Assembly: GCA_022447685.1 (NCBI GenBank)
Contig: JAKVAO010000008.1
Coordinates: 1-60,581, forward strand
Length of the DNA stretch: 60,581 nucleotides
Direction: 5' to 3'
Origin: Candidatus Caenarcanales bacterium
Lineage (GTDB): Bacteria; Cyanobacteriota; Vampirovibrionia; LMEP-6097
The notes beneath the pieces are model-generated. The model saw only the letters and a program-made list of their open reading frames with translations. It was not told the DNA's origin and searched no databases. Position numbers and translations under genes: made by a program. This document shows positions 53,948 to 60,581 of this stretch, in pieces (position 1 is the stretch's first letter; each line of letters begins with the position of its first letter).

Positions 53948-56029
53948 ATGGAAACTAACTTAGCAAATCCCTTACTAAATTATGATGAGTTTGCACCTTA
54001 TCGTTCAATCAAGTCTGAGCATATAGTTCCAGCAGTTGAAGAAATAACTTCCTGGGCAAGACAAGAGTTAGAAAAGATCTTAGAAGTTAAACGCCCACTC
54101 AGTTTCGAGAATTCACTTTATAAGTTGATCGAAATGGAGGATGCAATAGACAAAGTTTGGACTCCTGTTGAGAATTTACTTTCATTGAAAGGAGAGGATG
54201 ACTTTAGAGAAGCTGCTGAAAAAGCAAGACCAATTCTAGTTCAGTTCTATAACGACTATTCAATGGACCCAAGAGTTTATAAGTTCGTGAAAGAATTCTC
54301 GGGATCTAAAGGAGCTAGAAAACTAAGCAAAGATAGAAGTAGATATTTAAAAAATACGATCAAAGATTTTAAACTTTCAGGTGCCGAACTTGAAGGTGAA
54401 GCTAAAGAAGAGTTTAAAGAGCTTAACCTTAGACTTGCAGATCTTACTCAAAAATTCTCAAACAATGTTGTAGATAGTAAATTTAATTTAATAATCAATA
54501 CTAAAGAAGACCTATCAGGTATTCCTGAAGACATAGTTCAGGCTGCAAAAAATAAAGCAATTGAACTTGACATGGCTGAAAAGTGGTTATTTACGCTTGA
54601 TTTCCCATCTTACGATCCATTCATGAAATATGCTGACAATGGTAAACTAAGACAACTTTTTTATATAGAGTATCTAAATAAAGCCTCAGCTGGGAAAAAA
54701 AATTCTAAAGGGGAAGACATAGATAATGAACCCTTAATAATTGAAATTTATAAGTCAAAAACCAGGAAAGCAAAGCTTCTCGGTTTTCGAAATTATGCAG
54801 AGCTTTCTCTCGAAACCAAAATGGCTGAGAATCCTCTGAAAGTTAAACAGTTCATTTTAAGGATACTCGACCAAGCAAAAATCTTAGCGGAGAATGAATA
54901 TGCTGAATTAGTAGAATTCCAAAAGAAAATTAATTACGTAAACCTTGAAAAAGATCCATCCAAAATATTACCGTGGGATTTTGCTTACCTAGCAGAAAAG
55001 CTCAGAAAAGAAAAATATGATATCGATACAAATTTAACTAAACAGTACTTTGAACTAGAGGCAACTAAAAAAGGAATGTTTGAAGTTGCATCCAGAATTT
55101 TTGATATCAGCTTTGAGAAAGTTGAAAAATATGAGACTTGGCATGATGAAGTTGAAGTTTATCAAGTTAAAGACAGAGACAGTTCTCTTATCGGTACTTT
55201 CTACATGGACTTGCATCCACGCGATACTAAACGTGGTGGAGCTTGGGTTATGCCACTTGAAGATTCCTCTATTAACCCTGATGGCAAAGAAAAAAGACCG
55301 AAATGTGTACTGGTTGGTAATATCACTAAAGCTCAAACTGAGCCAGAATATAAGCCAGCATTACTTACACCATGGGATGTTCGAGTGCTTTTCCATGAAT
55401 TTGGTCATGCTTTGCACTGTTTATTTAGCAAGGTTGAGCTTTCACCAATTGCTGGAACCAACGTTGAGTGGGACTTTGTGGAATTACCAAGTCAACTTAT
55501 GGAAAATTTCACTTGGGAAAAAGAATCCCTTGCTCTCTTTGCTAAACATCACGAAACTGGTGAGTTAATGCCAGATGAACTCCTCGATAAAATGGTTAAA
55601 GCTAGAAACTTCAATGAGGGTATAGCTTGCATCCGTCAATCTATTTTTGGATTATTTGATTTAGAAATTTACATGAGTGAATCAGATGTACTTTATCAAG
55701 CTCCAAGCTTCATCTATCTAAGCTTAGTGAAAAACCATGATGTAATAGAGCCTTGCCATTACATTAACTTCCCGAACTCTTTCTCACATATCTTTGCTGG
55801 AGGTTATTCTGCCGGATACTACAGTTATAAGTGGGCTGAGGTTTTAGAAGCTGATGCTTTCAGTAAGTTCAAAGATAATGGAGTTCTTTCACCAGAAGTT
55901 GGTCAAGACTATCGTGAGAGCATTTTAGAGAAAGGTGACAGCGAAGCACCTATGGAGCTTTTCAAAGCATTCATGGGACGTGAACCTGATGAGAAAGCCT
56001 TACTTAAGCGTATGGGCTGTGAAGTTTAA
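53948..56029 (+). CDS. M3-family oligopeptidase (PrlC/OpdA-like)
   Basis: The zinc site HEFGHALH (in LFHEFGHALHCLFSK) and the downstream Glu in WDFVELPSQLMENF are those of M3 metallopeptidases. At 693 aa it has the usual length of oligopeptidase A, a cytoplasmic enzyme that degrades short peptides. No signal peptide. The gene stands alone with its own leaderless promoter. Confidence 0.93.
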   Translation: METNLANPLLNYDEFAPYRSIKSEHIVPAVEEITSWARQELEKILEVKRPLSFENSLYKLIEMEDAIDKVWTPVENLLSLKGEDDFREAAEKARPILVQFYNDYSMDPRVYKFVKEFSGSKGARKLSKDRSRYLKNTIKDFKLSGAELEGEAKEEFKELNLRLADLTQKFSNNVVDSKFNLIINTKEDLSGIPEDIVQAAKNKAIELDMAEKWLFTLDFPSYDPFMKYADNGKLRQLFYIEYLNKASAGKKNSKGEDIDNEPLIIEIYKSKTRKAKLLGFRNYAELSLETKMAENPLKVKQFILRILDQAKILAENEYAELVEFQKKINYVNLEKDPSKILPWDFAYLAEKLRKEKYDIDTNLTKQYFELEATKKGMFEVASRIFDISFEKVEKYETWHDEVEVYQVKDRDSSLIGTFYMDLHPRDTKRGGAWVMPLEDSSINPDGKEKRPKCVLVGNITKAQTEPEYKPALLTPWDVRVLFHEFGHALHCLFSKVELSPIAGTNVEWDFVELPSQLMENFTWEKESLALFAKHHETGELMPDELLDKMVKARNFNEGIACIRQSIFGLFDLEIYMSESDVLYQAPSFIYLSLVKNHDVIEPCHYINFPNSFSHIFAGGYSAGYYSYKWAEVLEADAFSKFKDNGVLSPEVGQDYRESILEKGDSEAPMELFKAFMGREPDEKALLKRMGCEV

Positions 56030-56038
56030 ATATTTTCT

Positions 56039-56551
56039 TTACGCTAGAATACCCGCTTCTATATTACTTTGATTGCTTTGATTAACCTCTTGTTTATAAG
56101 CTTCTTGGAGTTCTTTAGTGTAGCTTGGTGGCAACAAAGCTGCTTCTGAGAATTCATATATTGCCTGTAATGCTGTAGACTGATCTACACCTTTATCATT
56201 CAGAACTATCTTAAACATTTGAGCTAATCCCTTTTTTTCTTTGTGATTTTCATCGGCAACTCTTCTACCTTCAGGTCCATCAGTAAGCCCAAACTTAAAT
56301 AAGAATAATGATCTACTTATCTCTGATTTATAGAGATTATTCTGAGCTGATTCTCTTTGATAAGCACGCCGATCATCAGGCTTATTTGATGTTGGATCTT
56401 CAAATACTGGAACATATTTGTCATATATTTCTTCAATCTTCTGCCTATCAACGCCATGATCATTCTGCTTTACATTCACCATTCTAGAGCTTGAGGGTGA
56501 AACTGTCATATCCTGAATTAAACTAGAATATAAATACTTCTCAATCTTCAT
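56039..56551 (-). CDS. Hypothetical protein, 170 aa
   Basis: I place the start at 56551 (MKIEKYLYSS), which has AAAGGAG with a seven-base spacer; the upstream ATG at 56590 would read through the hairpin. The protein is hydrophilic and helical, with IEEIYDKYVPVFED and the phrase GLTDGPEGRR; I do not recognise it. Its ribosome binding site is buried in a perfect 15-base-pair hairpin, suggesting conditional translation. Confidence 0.6.
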   Translation of the reverse strand: MKIEKYLYSSLIQDMTVSPSSSRMVNVKQNDHGVDRQKIEEIYDKYVPVFEDPTSNKPDDRRAYQRESAQNNLYKSEISRSLFLFKFGLTDGPEGRRVADENHKEKKGLAQMFKIVLNDKGVDQSTALQAIYEFSEAALLPPSYTKELQEAYKQEVNQSNQSNIEAGILA

Positions 56552-56587
56552 AAACAAACTCCTTTGTATAATCAAAGGAGTTTGTTT
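56552..56587 (-). promoter_or_regulatory. Hairpin that sequesters a ribosome binding site
   Basis: Bases 56552-56566 and 56573-56587 are perfectly complementary (15 bp, six-base loop). On the minus-strand RNA the 3' arm contains AAAGGAG and ends at the base before the ATG at 56551, so the stem would hide the Shine-Dalgarno. A TATAAC near the upstream ATG could place the mRNA 5' end just before the hairpin. Confidence 0.55.
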
Positions 56588-56629
56588 CATTGAAGTTATA
56601 TGTAATACTTTTAAGCATTACTTGAGACT

Positions 56630-56968
56630 TTATGTCTCTTTTTCATACATTTCTATTATCTGAAATGACCGGTTATAGATATAGATTAGAAGATTTCCGT
56701 TCTCCATAATCACTTTTCTAGCTGCCTTTCCTTTTCTATAGTTCTTAATGTAGAGTACCTGATAACCATTTACTTCTACTTCAATAACTGGTGACTTGTT
56801 AATTGCTTGATAGCACGCTACTTGATTACCATTTTCTAATTCTAGGTATCCTATTTTGTTTCCAAGTTCATCGGTTACATAAGAACTAAAGCATTCATCA
56901 TCTGTTTTATCTTTGAATAAATATTCAATTATTGGATCTTTATGATTTGCTGTACTTTCGTTTTCCAT
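56630..56968 (-). CDS. Hypothetical protein, 112 aa
   Basis: A small beta-rich protein with repeated GYLELENGNQV, VNGYQVLYIKN, NGNLLIYIYN strands, which suggests a beta-sandwich or a WG-like/MORN-like repeat of about 20 residues. No signal peptide. No family recognised. A GATATT lies three bases before the ATG. Confidence 0.5.
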   Translation of the reverse strand: MENESTANHKDPIIEYLFKDKTDDECFSSYVTDELGNKIGYLELENGNQVACYQAINKSPVIEVEVNGYQVLYIKNYRKGKAARKVIMENGNLLIYIYNRSFQIIEMYEKET

Positions 56969-57084
56969 ATTAATATCGATACTTTTTATATACGAAATGA
57001 AGATTATGATTTGATAAAGTAGAAGTTTTTTATTTATTAAATTCTTGAAAGTTTTTGCTTTTCCTATAATACTTATTATTAGAT

Positions 57085-58464
57085 ATGAATAATCTCTTAG
57101 TCAAAGTATTAAAGCAGGAAAACAAAAAAAAAAATCCTTTAACAAATAAGGACTTTCTTTACTATCCAGATAAGAAGCTATTAGAAATTTATTTAGGCAA
57201 AGCCAAAGAAATCAATGAATCCTCAATTAGAAAAAAAGTTTCTGAAGTTAACTGGAAAGATTTTGCCGCTGATGAAGTTAGATTGGATACCAAAGGACTT
57301 AGCCCTAGAGAAATAGAGTTAATCTATGAAATGATTGCCCTCAAATCCAAAATCTTTGAAGAATACAAAATAAAATCAGAGAAAAGAGTAAGTTTAAAAG
57401 CAATAAAAAGCTCTAGTGGCAATAAACTAGTATCTTCCGAGCGTGAGAAGTTAGTAAATGCAGTCAATTACTGCCGTGATGTCGTAAGTTCCAACGCAAG
57501 CACAGTCCATCCAACCTTCATGGAAGCCGAAGCTAAAGCTCTTGCAGCAAAATGTCCAGAGATTAAAGTGAAAGTTATCAATGCAAGTCAAGCTGAGAAG
57601 CTTGGAATGGGATGTTTACTTGCAGTAGGAGCCGAAAGCATAGTAAATCACTCTAAAGAGTATCATCCACGATTAGTTATACTTGAATTTACCCCAACTA
57701 GCAACCAAGCTTCAGCTAAAACAGAACATCTAGCCCTAGTAGGTAAAGGAATTACCTATGATACTGGTGGTCTATGTATAAAGCCAACAAAGTATATGCT
57801 AGATATGAAATCTGACATGGCTGGCTCTGCCACCGTCTTATCTTTATTCAAAATGATTACTTCACTGACTGCAAGTGAAAGAAAAAAAATTAACAAAAAA
57901 ATTACTGGTGTTCTTGCTCTAGCTGAAAATGCTTTCGGAAATATGAGCTATAAGCCTGGAGATGTCCTGCAGGCAGCTAACGGTAAAACAGTTCAAGTAG
58001 TAGATACTGATGCTGAAGGAAGATTAGCGCTAGCGGATGGACTTGCTTATTTAAGTACTTTAAGATCTAAACCTGACTTTGTAATAGATCTTGCGACTTT
58101 GACAGGCTCTATTGTTGCGACTTTAGGAGAAGTTGCCGCTGGAGCTATGACCAATGACGAGGACTTTCTGAAGGACCTCAAATCATCTTTCGAAGAAGAA
58201 GGCGAAAGATTATGGCATATGCCTATTCTAGAAGCTTGTAAGAAGAAGACTGAGTCCACTATTGCAGATTTAGCGCACTGTAGTACTAGACCTGATGCTC
58301 TTATTGCAGCTCAGTTCTTAAGTAATTTCATTCCTGAAAATTCTAAGTGGGTGCATTTAGATATAGCTGGAGTTGGTTTTATCGAGAATGATGGACTTTT
58401 TACTTACAAAGGTGCAACTGGCTTTGGAGTAAGAGGTTTGTTTAGGTATATTACGAGTTCTTGA
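57085..58464 (+). CDS. pepA: Leucyl aminopeptidase, M17 family
   Basis: The metal-binding and catalytic motifs of M17 peptidases are present: GKGITYDTGGLCIKP, MKSDMAGSATVL and VDTDAEGRLALADGLAYL. The enzyme removes N-terminal amino acids with two divalent metals and usually forms a hexamer. At 459 aa it is normal. A TATAAT lies 14 bases before the ATG, leaving only a very short leader and no Shine-Dalgarno. Confidence 0.93.
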   Translation: MNNLLVKVLKQENKKKNPLTNKDFLYYPDKKLLEIYLGKAKEINESSIRKKVSEVNWKDFAADEVRLDTKGLSPREIELIYEMIALKSKIFEEYKIKSEKRVSLKAIKSSSGNKLVSSEREKLVNAVNYCRDVVSSNASTVHPTFMEAEAKALAAKCPEIKVKVINASQAEKLGMGCLLAVGAESIVNHSKEYHPRLVILEFTPTSNQASAKTEHLALVGKGITYDTGGLCIKPTKYMLDMKSDMAGSATVLSLFKMITSLTASERKKINKKITGVLALAENAFGNMSYKPGDVLQAANGKTVQVVDTDAEGRLALADGLAYLSTLRSKPDFVIDLATLTGSIVATLGEVAAGAMTNDEDFLKDLKSSFEEEGERLWHMPILEACKKKTESTIADLAHCSTRPDALIAAQFLSNFIPENSKWVHLDIAGVGFIENDGLFTYKGATGFGVRGLFRYITSS

Positions 58465-58469
58465 TCAAG

Positions 58470-59270
58470 TTAGTTTGCTTCATTTTCATTTATAAGCCTT
58501 AGCAAGTCCACTCTTGCATTGTGATCACTATCTTCTGGAGTTAATGAACTACCCTGTTCCTCAATTAAACCCTTAGTATGATCATGCCCCGCGAATAATT
58601 CTTCTTTAGTAAGAGGTATTAATTTGGGGTTTTTATCAAAATATTTAGATAATTTAGCTTCAAAACCTGATATATCTTGATAATCCTTACCTTGACTAGG
58701 AGATTCATACATGCGAGTTAGCTTATATACAATTATATCTTTATAGGAAGGACTTGTTTTGATTTCATCATCTTTATAGCCAAATTCTCTAAGTGTTTTG
58801 ATTTGCTCTATAAGTTTATCATCATTGTGCGAGAAAAGTATATTATTCAAAGCAGTAAGCCTGATCTCGTCTTTGGTTTCATTGCTTAAATTCCTATCAT
58901 TCAAAAAAGACTTAAGATTGTCAAAATTTATCATGGAATAATCTTTTTTTACTAATGCAGATTTTGCGTATAAAGATTGATCAACCTTATCCCAGCTCTG
59001 CCAAAGAGCTTCTGTTAAACATTGCTCTATTACAGTCTTCTTATCATCTTCACTTAGATTAGTTAATTTATTTTCAACTTCAATAGCCTTACCTATATAT
59101 TCTTGCATTTGCTGGCGAGCAGGAGAACTATTAGCCTCGTCATAAATTTCAAATGAAGTAAGAGTATTTGGAACCTCTTTTAAAACGGTCTTTTTAAAAG
59201 AGGTATTATGGTCTTCACACAGCATTTGAGGAGCTGGGGTTAAATCACAACCAGTTAAAGTTGGAGCCAT
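58470..59270 (-). CDS. Main ORF of the putative lipoprotein gene
   Basis: This is the part that a simple ORF call would report, starting in the middle of the signal peptide (MAPTLTGCD). The mature part is acidic and helical (LSEDDKKTVIEQCLTEALWQSWDKVDQ), with no domain recognised. If translated from 59270 it would probably not be exported properly. Confidence 0.5.
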   Translation of the reverse strand: MAPTLTGCDLTPAPQMLCEDHNTSFKKTVLKEVPNTLTSFEIYDEANSSPARQQMQEYIGKAIEVENKLTNLSEDDKKTVIEQCLTEALWQSWDKVDQSLYAKSALVKKDYSMINFDNLKSFLNDRNLSNETKDEIRLTALNNILFSHNDDKLIEQIKTLREFGYKDDEIKTSPSYKDIIVYKLTRMYESPSQGKDYQDISGFEAKLSKYFDKNPKLIPLTKEELFAGHDHTKGLIEEQGSSLTPEDSDHNARVDLLRLINENEAN

Positions 59271-59415
59271 AAATACAGATGTTGCTAATAGCTTAGGAAT
59301 TGCTTTCTCTACAGTTTTACCAATTCTCCTTCCTTATATGCCCAGTTTTTCCTGATGCTTGAGTAGTCTTTTTCACTGTTGGGGTATTGGTATTACCCTG
59401 TGTCTTAAAAGTCAT
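58470..59415 (-). pseudogene. Putative lipoprotein gene with disrupted 5' end
   Basis: The uninterrupted frame from the first ATG (59270) gives 266 aa of unknown helical protein. Upstream codons in the same frame, to a stop at 59334-59336, encode KLLATSVFMAPTLTGC, a lipoprotein signal with an LTGC lipobox, but contain no ATG, GTG or TTG start. In another frame an ATG at 59415 opens a 32-codon polar N-terminus that ends near 59316. A one-base indel in the AAGGAAGGAG stretch (59325-59335) would join the two. So either the gene is frame-shifted or it uses ATT at 59324. Confidence 0.45.
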
Positions 59416-59420
59416 ATTAG

Positions 59421-60012
59421 CAGGGCAAAAGCACTAAAGATTAAGAAATACCAAGGAAATGTTCAAGGTTTTGAATATTAAAGAGTGCTAATTTTTGCAT
59501 TCTTCTAAAACTAAGCTTTCTTTTGGTTTTAAGTGGATTTTGTTTAACTTTGTTAAGAGCAATTTTTCTAAGTAATGATTGCACTCTAGGTCCATTCTTT
59601 GCTCTGACTTTGGAAGCATCTTCCTTGTAAGCTACATCTAAAACCCAGTGCAGCTTGTTTTCTATGCCCCAATGGCTCCTAGAACAAAATAGAACTTTCT
59701 CAGCATCAGCTTCAAGACTGCTTATGTAATACCTTCTTTCAATTGAAGTTTTTCCTGTTTTCTTCACGGTACGGTGAGATTCAATTACAGAAAGACTTTT
59801 AACACCAGACCAAAAATGAATACTATCGTAGTTTTTATCTTTTGAATTCACTGGAATTGATAAGCACTTTCTAAATTCAAGGCGTCCATGAGCATCTTCA
59901 ATATCGGTTTGATAAAAGCTTTGATCTTTAAATGTTTTTAATTTATCCATAGCATCATCTAAATCTTGTGAGGCATGTTTGAAAAGTAAGCTTTGATTTC
60001 CTTTTAATATAG
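59421..60012 (-). mobile_element. ISAs1-family insertion sequence remnant
   Basis: The 3' end is marked by CAGGGC at 59421, a start typical of ISAs1-type terminal repeats. The 5' part is cut off at about 60012 where the IS3 element begins. It appears to be an old element truncated by the IS3 insertion. Confidence 0.6.
59441..60012 (-). pseudogene. ISAs1-family transposase, C-terminal part
   Basis: From the first ATG (59950) the frame gives 169 aa with ISAs1/H-repeat motifs: DAHGRLEFRKC, RRYYISSLEADAEKV, RSHWGIENKLHWVLDVAYKEDASKVRAKNGP. The same frame is open upstream (YIKGNQSLLF) to the IS3 junction. Family members are about 370 aa, so the N-terminal half with the first catalytic Asp is missing and the enzyme is inactive. 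Confidence 0.85.
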
Positions 60013-60581
60013 TGGACTGAAAATTTAAACCAAAAATTTTTTTTTAGAAGGTGTGAAAGTTTCCATTAACTATTTAAAATTTTATCAAATTAGAAGAAAT
60101 ATCTTTAAAATATAAATTTCTTGGTGTTTGATATTCTATTGCTGAATGCAATCTCTCTTGATTATAAAAATCAATGTATTGCTTTACTCCATCTTTGACC
60201 TCCTTTATTGATTCGTATTTTTTTAGGAAAATATCTTCATACTTGATACTTCGCCAAAACCTTTCTATGATTGCATTATCAGTTGCTCTTCCCCTACCAT
60301 CCATTGAGATTCGAACACCTTTTTCTAAAAGAATTTCTGTAAATTCTTTACTGGTAAACTGGCTTCCCTGATCAGTGTTGAATATTTCTGGTTTTGGATA
60401 TTTAGATAAAGCCTCTTCTAGTGATTCAATACAAAAATCTACAGGCATACTATTTGAGACTCTGTGACTCAGAATCATTCGAGAATGCCAGTCTATGACA
60501 GCTGTCAAATAACAAAAGCCCCTTGCCATTTGAATGTAGGTTATGTCTGTTGACCAAACTTGATTACATTCGGTGATTTTC
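60013..60581 (-). mobile_element. IS3-family element, partial at window edge
   Basis: A TGGACTGAAAATT end at 60013 has the 5'-TG start common in IS3 terminal repeats and marks the junction with the ISAs1 remnant. The element runs off the right edge. Confidence 0.6.
60074..60581 (-). CDS. IS3-family transposase OrfB, partial
   Basis: The rve/DDE core is present: first Asp in VWSTDITYI (just upstream of the ATG at 60529, frame still open to the window edge), second in FNTDQGSQFTS, and Glu in AIIERFWRSIKYE, with the tail YNQERLHSAIEYQTPRNLYF. The ATG at 60529 is not the true start. OrfA and the frameshift window lie outside. Confidence 0.9.
   Translation of the reverse strand, partial: KITECNQVWSTDITYIQMARGFCYLTAVIDWHSRMILSHRVSNSMPVDFCIESLEEALSKYPKPEIFNTDQGSQFTSKEFTEILLEKGVRISMDGRGRATDNAIIERFWRSIKYEDIFLKKYESIKEVKDGVKQYIDFYNQERLHSAIEYQTPRNLYFKDISSNLIKF

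Noticed and set aside
55080..55568. 162-aa ORF in the M3 peptidase gene
   Set aside because: Overlaps the conserved zinc-site region in another frame; no supporting signal.
1..60581. CRISPR array
   Set aside because: No regularly spaced direct repeats were seen and no cas genes are present.

Overview
The window is an AT-rich bacterial chromosome segment with closely packed genes on both strands, short intergenic gaps and several recognisable housekeeping genes: ftsEX, prfB, panB, rluB-type, class A PBP, rlmB-type, cbpA/dnaJ, atpD, lexA, pheS, M3 and M17 peptidases. No rRNA or tRNA was found. The C-terminal part of AtpD (GKYVKLEDTI...DDLPEQAFY) resembles cyanobacterial/Melainabacterial beta subunits. 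Together with the low GC and the absence of photosynthesis genes, this suggests a non-photosynthetic relative of Cyanobacteria (Melainabacteria-like). That placement is an inference with modest confidence.

Layout. 1-5.8 kb: a putative blue-light LOV-LytTR transcription factor, divergent from a DUF309-DCC fusion and followed by an SRPBCC-TIGR01777 epimerase and an SDR-DUF2867 protein. This looks like a light/oxidative-stress module. 6-23 kb: an accessory belt of large lineage-specific proteins interleaved with conserved genes (YchJ-like, suhB-like, CBS pair, thiolase). Several accessory genes here are broken by frameshifts, in-frame stops and an IS110 insertion, most clearly a gene for a chain of DnaC/IstB-like ATPase modules. 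23-32 kb: TetR/ftsEX, a glycosyltransferase, a secreted protein and a 1120-aa DEAH helicase. 32-37.6 kb: panB, an alpha/beta-hydrolase-M23 fusion, a cation/H+ antiporter and prfB with its programmed frameshift. 37.6-40.9 kb: a three-gene cassette of Eco57I-like adenine methylase, DUF262 and HEPN, a probable defence system. 40.9-46 kb: pseudouridine synthase, PBP1, rRNA methyltransferase, DnaJ-like. 46-51.7 kb (minus strand): a tight AtpI-like/atpD/glpF-type/crtI-type/cruF run, then a class IV aminotransferase. 51.7-52 kb: a structured non-coding gap. 52-58.5 kb: lexA, pheS, two peptidases and two small unknown genes, one with a hairpin that would hide its ribosome binding site. 58.5-60.6 kb: a damaged putative lipoprotein gene and two degraded or partial insertion sequences (ISAs1 remnant, IS3).

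Genome style: many first-in-operon genes carry a TATAAT/TGCTAAAAT-like -10 element only 6-9 bases before the start codon and no Shine-Dalgarno, which predicts widespread leaderless transcripts. Operon-internal genes and IS genes do have Shine-Dalgarno sequences. The most interesting candidates for new biology are the LOV-LytTR module, the methylase-DUF262-HEPN cassette, the tandem ATPase chain with its IS110 (candidate bridge RNA), and the leaderless promoter pattern.
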